A stretch of 64,000 nucleotides of DNA from Carposina sasakii (taxonomy: Eukaryota; Arthropoda; Insecta; Lepidoptera; Carposinidae): positions 2,480,001 to 2,544,000 of the forward strand of contig CP053155.1 of assembly GCA_014607495.2 (NCBI GenBank), in the 5' to 3' direction. Positions within the stretch are counted from its first letter, which is position 1, and each line of letters starts with the position of its first letter. Below, one piece after another: positions 11,501 to 26,500 of this stretch. The translations under genes were made by a program, and so were the position numbers. The notes below the pieces were generated by a model. That model was not told where the DNA came from and made no database searches. It saw only the letters and a program-made list of their open reading frames with translations.

Positions 11501-14500
11501 TGCTACATTTTTATAGACAGATATTAATTATTTTTCTTGAAAAAATCTTGCTACGCGCGTCTATGTGCAATTATGCAGAAAAACGCAGTCTATTTACTCA
11601 ACTTTGGACCCTAATATCTTCCATAGAGAAAAATGATCGTGATGATGAGGAGATTCCGTAGTTTTCGGGAACGTTGACGACCAAAAATCATTCTGCTGTA
11701 TAATTTGACATTTAGTAATGGTTTTGCCAACCATACCTTCCGTCACCGCCGCCATTTTCAGACAATTCTTTCATCTGCGCGGGTTGTACAAACATCCATG
11801 GCTCTGAAACAAACATCGATATTCTTCCGATATTGCTCCTACCCCGTAAGGGATAAAGGCGTTATACAGGATGATTTTTGGTCGTCAACGTTCCCGAAAA
11901 CTACGGAATCTCCTCATCATCACGATCATTTTTCTCCATGGAAGCATACCTGGGAAGTGTCTGGTTTCCAAAATATTAGGGTCCAAAGTTGAGTAAATAG
12001 ACTGCGTTTTTCTGCATAAATGCACATTGACGCGCGTAGCAGGATTTTTTCACGAAAAATAATTAATATCTGTCTATAAAAAAACTAACATAAACACTAG
12101 ACACTATAAATTTCGCACGATCAAGGAATTTAAATTAAAAAAAATAAAAATAAAAAAAAAATTTCCCAGCATTTTTTTTGGCATAAACTTACCTTACTCG
12201 TATTTCATGTATAGAATACGTACCCTTCGTTAAAGGTGGCCACAAAAAAACACCCTGTATGTATGTTTGTATTGCTCCCAAAGTTGTGCGGTAACCAGAA
12301 TTGCAGTATCAAAAGCGGGTTGCGGGTTGATGACCGCAGTGTGATTTTCGGACTATGCCACCTTCCGCATCACCCGTGACTCTCTATTAGGGTTGATCAG
12401 TTATTTGAAATTTTTTGTAGGCAACTATTTTCTTGAAAATCATCTTTTGGTTAAAATTTTATTTTATATATTTTAAGTCATTATCTTAGGCCTATTTAAA
12501 CGAACTAAATTATTTTTTTCTGAAATTATGAAATAAATGTCGGAAAATTTTGAAATTTTCCTGAGAAAATTTTCTGTGTTTTCCGCCTCAGAATCATGGT
12601 CTGAAGTCATGGTATCAATATTTGCCTGGCTGTCACAAACACCCTGTATGTATGTATTGTTGATTCCAGCCCCGGAGGCGGAAAGTGCCCCGCGGTTGGT
12701 GGAGAGCGTGTCATCGTATTGTCTCGATCTCAACCTCGGAGACAACTCCGCTAGGCTTACTAAAGCTATGCGCACGGGTATGTATAATAAATAATATTAT
12801 TATGTACCTACCTATCGTTGTTATAATATGAATACATACACAAACACATTAGCTGATCATACCCGAGAAGGGTTGGCGTCTGGCAGGCAGCCGCCTAGCC
12901 GGCTGCAAAAACAAACGCTCAATCCTTGGCAATATGAGTTTCGAAATTGCGCCGACCCGAAAAATACTGTTACGGTTGGAGGTTAGGTAGAAATTTGGGA
13001 AATATAAATCATATTTTATAACGTAACAAATTATTAATTTACCTATCGTACTTATTTACTTTTTTGTTTGCAGAAAAAAAGTTGGAAACGCCACCTAGCG
13101 GCGATGAAAATCCAGTCTTCGAACAAAATGAAGGTTAGAGATGAAAATATCAAAACTGCCTATGTTCAGCTTAGTTAAACTTAGTTATAATTCGCTCGAG
13201 CGTGTAGCATTAGAAAATACGTTTATTTTATTATTTAACATTCGCACTACTTATTGATTTCCTCATGATTTTCTCATTCATTATATCATTATCATTTTAC
13301 TAAAGACATTGGCTGTATGAACCTAGTTTCCCTTGCCTTCGGGGTAAACAGAAAAAAAAAAACTTTTCCCTCAGCCCCGTCTTCCCCCGTATGCCCCGCG
13401 GTAGCCGCCTCAGGCGAAGATCACCTCGACCTACTGATGAGGCAGTGTCTAGCGAGACGCGCGCTGCCGGCCGCCTGGCGCCGCCTGTTGCCGCTCTGTG
13501 CGCGCGCGGCTGCCGGCGTCACTCCGCGTGAGTACACAGCGGGGCGACGTTGCCGCTCCTCCTGCCGGGGCAGTGTTTAGCGAAACGCAATAACAACACT
13601 AGCAATATAACAATACACAATATCGTTAATAAAATGTTGAATGTTTTAAGCTAGACTTCCGTATCAAACGTGTAATAAAAAAAAAAAACCACGATATAAA
13701 AGCAGTAACCGTAGCATATCACGCGAATCATGCGTGCTGTAATACTATTTACTCTGACAACATTATACATTGCGTACAATGAGGTTTTATTTTCTTTAGA
13801 GTAAGCCTTCTCGAACACGGTTTTTTATCTTTAAATATATGAGCTTTACCGACATTTATCTAGTAGTGGGTTTTTAACAGACATGCTAAGTTCAGACCTG
13901 GATGTCCGTAACTACGTACAAGTGAAGAAAGTGCCCGGAGGAGATCCATCAGAATGCTGCCTTATACCGGGTGTCGTACTTACTAAGAACGTCACACACA
14001 GGTTAGTGGTATTATACAGGATGTTTGTGACAGCCAGGCAAATATTGATACCATGACTTCAGACATGATTCTGAGGCGGAAAACACTTAAAATTTTTGCT
14101 GGAAAATTCCAACATTTTCCGTTTTTTTTTTTCACATCTTCAGGAAAAAAAAACCGTATAACTCAACACAATGGTACTTGTTCAGCATGTCAGTATTTGC
14201 CTGGCTGTCCCACACCCTGTATACCATAGAATAATAAATTCTCCAGAACCCGAGATCACGCACAATTTTGAAGCAACTTTAAGTCGGTCAAATTGACCTA
14301 CTTGGTTTTTATTTCTCTCCTTTAGTCACATTCACCTTATTCTTACACAATTCATGACTAAAATTTACTTTCTTTATAATGCTAGGCAGGTTAAAAAAGA
14401 CGATTTTTAAGATGGATTATAAAAATTAATTTATATTTTTATGAATAGATACTGACTTTTCTCGCCTACTTTATACGAAATCTATCATAATAATTCATTT

Positions 14501-17500
14501 CTACGTTTTTTTCTTACATGGTGTAAAATACCCTATTAATTTCCAGAGGAATGCCCCAGCAGATAACCAACCCCACCGTGCTACTTCTAGACTGTTCTAT
14601 CGCGTTCCAGCGAGTAGAAGGGAAGCTTACCACATTGGAACCTATTCTGTTGCAGGTAAGGTCTTAATTCGCTAATCTAATTTCAGAAAGATATTATACC
14701 ATCACTGTCTTTCTTTTCAGCGAAAATATAATGTTATTGCGTGAATTATTTATACATACAAGCATCATAAAATCACGTCTCTCTCGGAGGGGTAGGCAGA
14801 GATTATAGATATCTTGTTACGGTCCTGACACACATCTTTCGCTTCATCTACAGATCGTGGCAAAGTTAATGAACATCGAGTGTCGTGGAAGAGGAAAGTT
14901 CGCGCATGTGTACTTACGAGCATAGATAATCGGATATCAGTTCTTAATAGGTTTTCAGTAATTTATTTTTATGTAAATAGATATCTTTATGATTTCCATG
15001 TTTCACGTTAATAAATAAAAAAATGTGTGTGTTTTAAAAACACAGAAGGCTGGATAATAACCTTATAAAACAATATCTAGGATACTTATTTTGTAAGTAT
15101 TACAGATACGATGTTACTTCTATGGGTTCTGCATTAAAAGCAGAGCAAGCTTGGAATTTTTTAACAAAAAGTCAACATTTTTTTTTAACAAAACAACCAA
15201 AATAATAAACAACTTTTACTGCTCGCGAGTGTATTTAGGAGTAAGCGGGGACGTAGGCGCCGTGCGCGGGAAAGAGGTGCCTGATCAACCAATCATGCGC
15301 TTCCCCGCCTGCGCCCCCGCACCTTACCACCAAATAGACCTTATATTTTGTTTCTTCGCAGTCAAGGTCAATGTTCATAAAGTTTGCCCCGATCTGTACT
15401 TTCATGATATTCTTCATGCACTATTTATATTAAAGCAAAATAGATTATACCGCCCTGTAAGATCCTAGCAAAGACCATCCATCGCGCGGACACATATTAC
15501 AGACCTACCTTATTTACGAACGCCGAGAGTTGAGGACGACGGTATGCATATGTTTCTCACGCCCATTATCCCCCAAGAAGGTTATTAAGATCTCTTAATT
15601 GTGTTATTTTTTATTTATGTGTGTGTACAATAAAGAATATATACAAAGTTGAGCAGAAGTGTGCAAATTACACACCCACCTTCTACCAGTTAGCCTATTA
15701 AGTCCCACGTGGCAAGGGGCGAGCCTAATACAATCGAATATGCACACATACATACATACATATAGAAAGAAAGAAAGAAATTATTTATTCAGCATTCAAA
15801 AATGTTTCACAATGCAGCCAAACAGAAAAACATAATTATGCTGAAATTGACCCAGCTCAGCATACAGCTGCAGACCAAAACAGATGGCCTGCAGCGCTGG
15901 TTTTCAGCTGGACCCGTATATCGGTGTTCCAGATTACCCTATAAAATATAAATCAAATTTTCAATATGGTAACTACACAAATGCATAAGCTATTTATACA
16001 ATTAACCTGCTGGTTAATTGGGTAAACTATAAAATCAAAACATATCATTACATTTATTGTAAGTATATAAATATAGATAGATAAAATACAATACAATACA
16101 TACAGATAGAAAATAAATAACTAAAAAGATCATATAAGTATTTAAGAATAAAATATATATCAAGGTCACAATAGGCAAAAGTTTTTTCAAAATAATAAGA
16201 CAAATATAATAGAATTGAGTGGGTAGTAAGTAGATATTACGAGCCAGAGAACGTTAAACCAGAGAGTTGCAAGTCAAAAATTAATTCCTTAAAATGCTTC
16301 TTAAAAATATTTATATTTGGAAGGTAACGTATTGGGGGAGGTATATTATTCCATATTTTTGATGCAGTATAATATAATATATATTAAAAACTACCCTTAA
16401 AAGCTGTTGTACTGTGTGGAGGAATAGCGAGGCGAGCAAGACGAATAGATGAAGACCAGGAAAGTTTACTGTGTACATATGATGGTGAACGGTTATTAAT
16501 TATGCCAAATAACAGGGATGCATAATGAAAAGATGTCCTTGAGGACATGTTCAAAACTTTGGCGTCATTCAGGTAAGGCGAAACATGACTCCTAGGTGGT
16601 ATATTAAAACAGAATCGGGCACAAGCGTTCTGGACACGTTGTATAAGGTTTTTTGTCTTCGCTAAAAGCCTTGGCCCATACACAGCATCCCCATAATTAA
16701 ACTTAGACAATATTATCGAGTCCACAAGCCGAATGCGAAGATCAACTGATAAATAACTACGAACGGTATATAAAACTTTCAAACGATAAAAACAGTTGCG
16801 AACCAGTTTCAGTATGTCTGCTTCAAACCTAAGTTCCGAGTCCATAATGAGACCTAGATTACGAGCTACGGGTGAAGAACAGATTGTTTGACCCTTTACC
16901 ATCAGACACGGGTCCCGTGAAGATACTTTTAAGATTTGCTGTTTTGAACCTAAGATCATGAATTTCGTCTTACTAGGAGTTCGTGATGTCAGCGGTATAG
17001 AGGATAAAAAGCAAAGGTCCCAGGATAGATCCCTGGGGTACACCTCGGTTGGTAGAGGCAATAGAGGAAGAGACTACTGTACCATTAGGATTTTCAATTT
17101 GAACAAATTGATTACGGTGATTTAAATAACTTCTTACTTAACTTCTACTTTACTTCTAACTTAACTGCAAGCGCCTTCCCGTCGTACTCGCCACACGGGA
17201 CTCTTTCATGTTCCCTTGCATAATTCTGACTATGCCCAAAATTCTGTTATGACACGTATTGCACAACAGTACAACAAATGTTTTTCTGGGGCTGACCCAT
17301 TTCACGGTTCGAAGCACACATTCAAGCAAGCAGTTATAGAGATCTTGAGGGGGGGATATTTCGATTTAGATTAAGTTTGTATCTATTAGTTTTAGTTTAA
17401 TTTATGTGGGTGCACAGTGAACAATTAAATATTGTTTTAGGATTTTGAACTTGTACCTACTGAGTATCTACCTGCTATAAATGTTGTGTTATATTATGTA

Positions 17501-20500
17501 GGAATCTAGTAACACGCTGATATTGTTATACATGGTTTTATGTACCTTGCGCTGTTAACTGTTTTACTATTTGTAACTTTTAAAAACGATATGTCAATTG
17601 AACTTATTGATTTGTGTAAATTCGTGGAAATTTTTAATTGACCATTCTTTTGTAAGTTATCTCTGTATCTATCTATTTATAACGTTGTAAATATCCCGAA
17701 TAAATAAATAAATAAACTATCAAACCATTTATTTGTGGGTGGATCAAATCCATAAAATGATAGCTTAGACAGCAGTAAAGGAATATTAATAGTCTCAAAA
17801 GCACGGGAGAAATCGAGAAAAACCAGAATAGTAGCCTTGCCAATATCTTGAGATTCCAGGATATTGTTGGTTACATCTAATAAGGCAATTGTCATCAAAG
17901 AACGTCTAATGTTTGTCATTCGTAGATGCAAAGGTAATAACGGCAACGTTGCCGGTCCTTGCGTTAGTGGAGAATGAGCGGAAACCCAGTTATATATCGT
18001 TTGTCCGGGGAACCACTTGCCAGTAGAATCCGTTTCATAGAATAAATCTTATGCCTAATTTCGGAACTAAAATTTATAGTGTAGTAACTAGCGCCATCAT
18101 CCAAAGGAACTATACGGTAGAAATGCACTCTAGTCTAATAAAGTGCGGCCTTGAACTAGTGATGAAGCCTTGCCATTGGTTCTAATGTAGTTGAACTTAC
18201 TACTTGCAATTACGATCCGCGTAGATAGAACGACAAATTTACCCGCGACGACGCATACGCAAATCCTTGTTCCACTAAACTAGGCCAAAAGAATATTTTC
18301 AGTTTTATCATTTACCTGTATTAATGCGGTTGCTGGGCTTCACTTGAATACGCGCGCTGCAGGACGCGCTGCGGGCCCCGCACGAGGAGCACGTGCGGCT
18401 GTAACATGCTACACTACACTCACCGAGCGCGAGGCGCGCGGCCCGCAGCGCGTCCTGCAGCGCGCGCGCCGCCGAGCCCCGCACGAGGAGCACGTGCGGC
18501 TGTAACGCGGTGATGCGCGCCGCACACCGCATTAGGTACTCTTGTTCCTAGCAACGAGATGTAAAACATTCCATACATACATTGTAGCAAATTAGTAGAT
18601 AGGGAAAACGCTGGATTAACAGCTATACACATTGCTCTGTTGCCAAAAATAGCGTAGCCAGATCTTTAGGACAACGAATGAGATTCTACAGTTACGTTTC
18701 AATCGTCGGACTATTACAGTCCACTGCCGGATGTAGGCCTCCCCCAGAGCACGCCACAAGGCTCGATCTTCCGTTTACCTACCAGCCGCCCTCTTCAAGT
18801 CAACGGTCCATCTAGCCGGAGGGCGTCGAACGCTACGCTTGCCGAGGCGCGGTCTCTATTCGAGAACCCGCTTACTCCACCGTCCATCAGTTCTACGACA
18901 GATGTGACGCCCACTACCACTTCAGTCTCCTACATTTCGAGACTACGTCTATCAGTTTGGTCTTCTACTGGATAATCTTGTTTCGGACTTTGTCCATAAG
19001 CGAGATCCCAAGCATTGACTTTTCCATAGCTCTCTGAGAGACATGCAATCGGTGGGCCAACCCCATCGTCAGGTTCCACGTCTCAGCTCCGTAAGTCGTG
19101 GCTGGTAGGCACTTATCAAATACCTTGGTCTTGAGGCATTGTGGCAAGGATGACTCAAAGATATGACGCGACTTCCAAACACGTAAACACGTTAAGCATA
19201 GAGTGATCAGATTTAAAAGGTCGGTGACAAGTCGCTAGCTGAGATCGCCTAAGAGAACGCCCCTGAGTTCCTTGCTCGACTCTTAAGACATGCACGGAAG
19301 GAGATGCAGCTGATGTATTCAAGTGAAGCCCAGCAACCGCATTAATACAGGTAAATGATAAAACTGAAAATATTCTTTTGGCCTAGTTTAGTGGAACAAG
19401 GATTTGCGTATGCGTCGTCGCGGGTAAATTTGTCGTTCTATCTACGCGGATCGTAATTGCAAGTAGTAAGTTCAACTACATTAGAACCAATGGCAAGGCT
19501 TCATCACTAGTTCAAGGCCGCACTTTATTAGACTAGAGTGCATTTCTACCGTATAGTTCCTTTGGATGATGGCGCTAGTTACTACACTATAAATTTTAGT
19601 TCCGAAATTAGGCATAAGATTTATTCTATGAAACGGATTCTACTGGCAAGTGGTTCCCCGGACAAACGATATATAACTGGGTTTCCGCTCATTCTCCACT
19701 AACGCAAGGACCGGCAACGTTGCCGTTATTACCTTTGCATCTACGAATGACAAACATTAGACGTTCTTTGATGACAATTGCCTTATTAGATGTAACCAAC
19801 AATATCCTGGAATCTCAAGATATTGGCAAGGCCACTATTCTGGTTTTTCTCGATTTCTCCCGTGCTTTTGGCAACAGAGCAATGTGTATAGCTGTTAATC
19901 CAGCGTTTTCCCTATCTACTAATTTGCTACAATGTATGTATGGAATGTTTTACATCTCGTTGCTAGGAACAAGAGTACCTAATGCGGTGTGCGGCGCGCA
20001 TCACCGCGTTACAGCCGCACGTGCTCCTCGTGCGGGGCTCGGCGGCGCGCGCGCTGCAGGACGCGCTGCGGGCCGCGCGCCTCGCGCTCGGTGAGTGTAG
20101 TGTAGCATGTTACAGCGCATGCATACAAAGGCGTGCTGATCTCTTAACAGAAATTTCTTCCAGACAACCAATTAAAATTAAATGATTAGCAAAAAAGATG
20201 AAATCGCACGTGCGCAAACAAATAAAAAAAATGTAATATAAGCAATTAAAAAATACATACAATATAACTAAATAAATACATATACATACATACATACATA
20301 TTTTATTAAATGGCACAAAAGGTTAAATTACACAGCATCAATGAAGAGAAAGGAAGTGACTTCTCAACTTGTTCTTGAAGACTTACACCACCTAACCCAC
20401 AAAACTATACCGCCTATTACCTTAGTTTAAACATGTACTTATATCTTGTTGCTTTGTCTCTCTAGCGGTGGGTGTGAGACAGAGATCGCTATACCGGCTG

Positions 20501-23500
20501 GCGCGTTGCCTCCGCGCAGACGTGGTGACGTCTATTGACGCTAGAATCGGCACGCCGAGGCTTGGAACTGCTAAGAATTTCTATATTAAAAACTGTAAGT
20601 GTAATTTTAATTTACTTATATTTAATTGATATTTGCTTTACCTAAATATAGAGTCATTATTTTACCAGTCTATGTAGGTAAATCTAGGTATTGCAATGTT
20701 ATCTCTGCGGGGTAAAATATCATCACCCCATGTCGTCTGCCCGTGGGTATCGTAAAAGGGGATGGGTTTCCGGGAGCATTCGCCTCCCGTGTTGACTACA
20801 TAATCCGAAAATCACACTGCGATCACCAACCCGCCTGCCCAGCGTGGTGACTATGGACAAACCCCCCTACGGCAGTAGCCTTGTGGTGTGCCCTGGGAGA
20901 GGCCTACGTCCAGCAGTGTCAGTAAACACGGGAGGCGCTATTGCCCACCTCACGGAAACCCATCGCCTCTTACGATACCCACAGACAGACATGGGGTGGA
21001 ATGAGGCGTGTCGTCGGAGTGGAGGCTGGCTATGCTATTCCACTCCGACGACACTACACTGCAATAAGTTCATATATCTTTACTTCGTCCGCGTGAGGGG
21101 GTATTGCACCCGTGTGAAGCCGGGGCGGGTCCCTAGTTATACCTTAAACCTTTCCCTTTATCTATAAAAAAACCGCATCAAAATCCGTTGCGTAGTTTTA
21201 AAGATTTAACCACACATAGTGACAGATTGACAGCGGGAAGCGACTTTGTTTTATACTATGTAGTGATAGTCTTTGTCGTTAGCCAATTGCAATCCACCGC
21301 TGGACGTAGGCCTCTCCCAGTGTACGCCACAAGGCTCGATCTCGCGTTGTTGCCATCCAGTCACTACCAGCCGTCCTCTTTAAGTCATCATCGGTCCATC
21401 TGTCCGGAGGACGCCCAACGCTACGCTTGCCGAGGCGCGGTCTCCATTCGAGAACCCGTTTACTCCACCGTCCATCGGTTCTACGACAGATGTGGCCTGC
21501 CCACTGCCACTTCAGTCTGCTACATTCCGAGACTACGTCTGTAGTGATAGTGATTAGTAATAATTAATAATAAACAAAATATTACAGATTCCAGTAAAAC
21601 TCTGATGGTGCTGGAAAACTGTGCGGAACCGAATCTGGGATGCTGCATACTGTTGCGTGGCGGATCTCTAGCCGAGTTGACACGGTTGAAGAAAGTCATC
21701 AAGTTCATGGTCCTTGCCTGCTATAATTGGAGACTGGAGAAGGCATTACTAGGTAAGACTTCTAATAGATATCTCGTCAGCGTATTCCAGTCCACTGCTG
21801 GACGTAGGCCTCCCCCAGAGCACGCCACACGGCTCGATCTCCTTTCGTCATCAGTCACTACCAGCCGCCCTTTTTAACGGCCAATTTCAATACTAGGGAT
21901 CATAAAGAAACTCGGATTTTTTAAATTCCAAATTAGATTTTCTGCATAAAAACGATGGAACATTTAATCTGATTTTTTTTTTAAATCTGTCGAGTTCGCT
22001 ACGCTTGCCGAGGCGCGGACTCTATTCGAGAACCCGTTTACTCCACCGTCCATCGGTTCTACGACAGATGTGACGCCCACTGCCACTTCATCAGTCTGCA
22101 ACATTTCGAAACCAAGCTAATAAATATGGTTGATTTTAATTTGTGCGTGTACGGTACGTGGCCGCACACGTATTATTTTCATCCTAAATGATTTATTTAT
22201 TTCTACCTTCTCACCATCGTTATAGCCCAATGCGATAGCGCAGGTCAAGATATAAAATGGGATATTTACCTATATAATAATAAATAGATAAATATTTATC
22301 CTAAAAACTTTAAAACGATTAGTTAGCCAAACACCAGCTGCAGTAGGCTATAAATGTCCTTTGCCATTCGTTCAGAATATTTTAAAAACTGAGATCAGCT
22401 GTTTTCCCAGTTACCAGTCCCCATTTTACACTATCTAGTTTTTTTGCTACCTTTTCGTTATTAGCGCTAGTATTCAAACAAAAACAAAGAGCAAGGGGGC
22501 AGGCAGAATTTATCGATTGTTATTATTTCGTATATACAGTATGTAACAAAAGGGTTAAGCAAAGTGCTATAAGTAGTCTCATCATCATCATTGTCATTGT
22601 TATACCTGTATAATTAAGATTACTTACTGTTAATTTACTTTTTAATAAAAAATAAAATATTTATTTTCGGACAAATAAGTCCATGTGGGCCTAGCTGTAT
22701 AAATATCTAAAACGTATAAAATAAAATGTATGTCGGAGATCAAGATGTCATATCCTACAGTCGGATCTCCAACGCCATCTATTTTCAATCGTTGAAGTTA
22801 GAAACGTCAAGTCGACAGCTATCACTGACTTGAGCACAGCTGTCACTTGGGTAAAGACAAGACAGAGTACTGAGAGGGCGCCACTGTAGATTTACAACGA
22901 CCACCGGGTCGTTTGAATGGAGCCGGAGGGTATGCTGTCTTGCTGGTTGTGTCTGTCGAGCGAAGCACGGGTGCTAATCAGCCTCTGTCTTGTACTTACC
23001 ACGTTTCTACGTTATCCGCTAGAATCCTAGTAATCTTGTGCGTAGATACAGTGAAAGTGTTTGTGATTCCTAATTAAGCTTGTTTACTACACGCCGCATT
23101 CTTTATTTCGGATTTTGGAAGATGTCGGACACACCTAACGGCACGCCACTCGACCCCATCTACGTCATCAGGCGTGGGATGCAACCCGGATCACCCACAT
23201 GAAACACGTGCTTCAAATAGTGACTCGAGCGAAGAAAAATGGCGTCTTCTCTTCGAGCAACAAAATCAAAATTTTCTGGCGTTGGTGCAAGCAATAAAAC
23301 TACCTGCATCTTCGGACTCTATTCGCCTTCCTGATTTCGACCCAGAGAAAAGAGACATCGACGCCCGAGCTTGGATAACGACCGCGGACATGTGTATCAC
23401 AGATCGACATCGCCATGGATCTTCTCTGATGATCGCGTTAAGCCACACACTCAAGGGCGAAGCATCATCTTGGCTGTCTTCAATATCGTTTCCTAATTTC

Positions 23501-26500
23501 CTTAATGGCAAGGTGGAATGGACTGACTACAGAACAGATAGCAATAGCCACTGTCTTAGCTCATATTTCAAAACAAGAGCCACGTGTTCAGAGGATTGCT
23601 ATAACGACTGACATCAAGACGCGTAACCATTTACAAAAGGAACTGAAGGCTGTCTCGTTCCTGAAGAGAAGTTATTCATCAAGTATTTATCGTGATGGAC
23701 CCGACCTAAAAAGAAACCGACCTAATGGATCTGCTGTGACCATCAAGTGCTTTAATTGTGGACAACTAGGCCACAAATCTCTTCAATGTCGCAACAAAGC
23801 CAATTCGAAGAAGCAAGATGACCGGTCCAAACACAGGTCCTTTCACGGGGACCATAACTCGACCAACCAACCTACAGGGAGAACCGATCGCATCACCTGC
23901 TTCAACTGCCGGGAACAAGGCCACTATGCATCCGACTGCCCGAAGAGGAAAATCAAGGAGGGGAACAACGGTACCGGCGGCGGCACTGGAACTGGTCCAG
24001 CTAAGGAAAAGCGAGTAGACGTGTGCATTGTGAATGCGCCTTCGGGTTCTCTGCGTCACTCTGGTGAGTCATTCCCATTTACTTACGACTCAGGTTCAGA
24101 GTGTTCCTTAGTTAAAGAATCGATTGCTTTGAAATTTAGTGGTAAGCGAATTTATGACAATGTTTCTATGACTGGTATAGAACAAACTTCTATAGCCTCG
24201 ACCATGCAAATTTTAACGACAATTGACATTGACAATATTAACTTTGAGATACTCCTTCATGTTTTACCTGACCATTGTTTGCGATACAACATTATGATCG
24301 GACGTGAAATTCTAGCTATCGGTTTGACTGTACATATGTCGGTAGATAAAGTACGTTTCGAGAAAATTAACATAGTCGAATCATGTGATGTAGTTGCAAA
24401 TAATGGTATAGACCTTGACTTGGTAGATACTGACGTTAGTAATGAATACAGACCTAGGTTGATTGAGATTTTAGAACGGTTCAAGCTTAGTTTCATTACC
24501 GGTACACCTACTTCTCCTGCTGACACTGAACCTATGCAGATACGGCTCGTAGACCCACACAAGACGGTAAATCGTCGCCCATACAGGCTGACCCCAGATG
24601 AACGTCAGATTGTGAGGGGCAAGATCAACGAGCTGCTTAATGCTAAGGTAATTAGACCTAGTTCTTCACCGTTCGCAAGCCCGAAACTTTACTTTTGGTA
24701 AAAAAAAAGACGGTTCAGATAGAATGTGTGTCGATTATAGGGAGTTGAACGATAACACCGTTGCTGACCGTTTTCCTTTACCACTCATATCTGAACAGAT
24801 TGCTAGGTTGCACGGAGGACATTTTTTTACAATTTTAGATTTAGCATCGGGATTTCACCAGATCCCTATCGAGTCGGAGTCCATAGAGCGCACAGCATTC
24901 GTGACAACTGAAGGTCAGTATGAGTACCTTACTATGCCCTTCGGTTTGAAAAATGCTCCTGCAGTGTTTCAACGTGCTCTCATACATGCTCTAGGCGATC
25001 TCGTTAACAAGTACGTTGTAGTGTACATGGATGACGTGCTAGTTGTGGCCAGTAACATCGACGAAGCTTTCGATAGACTAAAGGTAGTATTAGAAGTTCT
25101 TTCTGGGAAGGGATTTTCGTTAAATCCTAAAAAGTGCTCATTCCTGACAGAAAAAGTAGAGTACCTAGGCTTCGAGGTGCGCCGAGGTCAAATTCGTCTG
25201 AATCCACGAAAGATAGTTGCACTTACCGCTTTACCACCGACCGGCGCTCTTAATAATCAAGGTAGATTTTATGATTTTCATTTTGATTCGGGTGCTGAGT
25301 GTTCACTAATAAAAGAAAGCGTTGCATCAAGTTTCAATGGTAAAAGAATTGCTAAAACTGTCTCTCTAACGGGAATTGGTCAAACCAGTGTATTCAGCAC
25401 CCAGCAAATACTGTGTAATGTTGAAATTAATGATTATTGTTTAGAACTTTTATTACATGTTTTACCCGATGTGTATATGCGTAGTGATATTATGCTAGGT
25501 CGTGAAATATTGAGTCAAGGCTTCGTTATTAACTTGTCAACAAATAATTTTAGCATTTCAAAACAAAATAATTTGACAGTTTGAAATTGTGACGTTTTAA
25601 CCGATTCTAGTATCAGTAACGACTTTAGTAATGTTGACACAGATATACCCTCTTGTAAAAAGTCAGATCTTTTAACTATTTTAGGTGAATATTCCAGTTA
25701 TTTTACAACAGGTTTGCCAAAAACTCGTGTAACTACAGGTGAACTCGAAATTCGATTAATTGATCCGAAGTATAGAGGTCCTTTTAGGGTATCGGAGGTA
25801 CTTGAAGGTAATCGTTATGTTCTTAAAGCCCTTAATTCCAATAGAACCTATAAGTACGCACATGACAGACTTAGGCGAATGCCTGCGAATGACATTACCA
25901 ATGACACGCTGACATGTGACCGTGATGATAATCTGTGCGAACTTGACGGGGATGGACCGTCATGTTCTAATTAATGTTGAGTTGACTGATTGAGAGTGGT
26001 TTACGGATACCGGATAGAGGTATTCAAGAGTCACTGGATGGAAGTGACTAGACTGGTATACGGAAGCTGGATGGAAGTTTCCAAGAGTCACTGGATGGAA
26101 GTGACTAGACTGGTTTACGGAAGCTGGATGGAAGTTTCCAAGAGTTGCTAGATTGAGGCAACTAGACTTACTTGACTGACGTTACTCTATATGGATTGTG
26201 TATACTGTAGCCTTGTTTTGGAATTATTTACCTTGTGTGTGCCAGACCATCAAGTTCCTAGTAATTTTGATATCGAAATTAATGTGACCTCAGAGTCTAA
26301 ATGAATGAATTTTCATATGCGATGTACAAGTTACTGACCGGTTTTTTTAAATTGTGACTTTGACAAACCCTTGACAGACAGTAGTATGTATTTGTGGCAG
26401 AACCGAAGGACCGAGTTTCTGCTGTAGCCGATGGACAGTGCTACATGTGTGTGTGTGGGAAACCGAAGGACCGTGTTTCCGTAGTAGGTAGCCGATGGAC

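Noticed and set aside
23505..25584. Host aspartic protease or reverse transcriptase gene
   Set aside because: The LTRs, target duplication and Gag/RT order show it is a retrotransposon.
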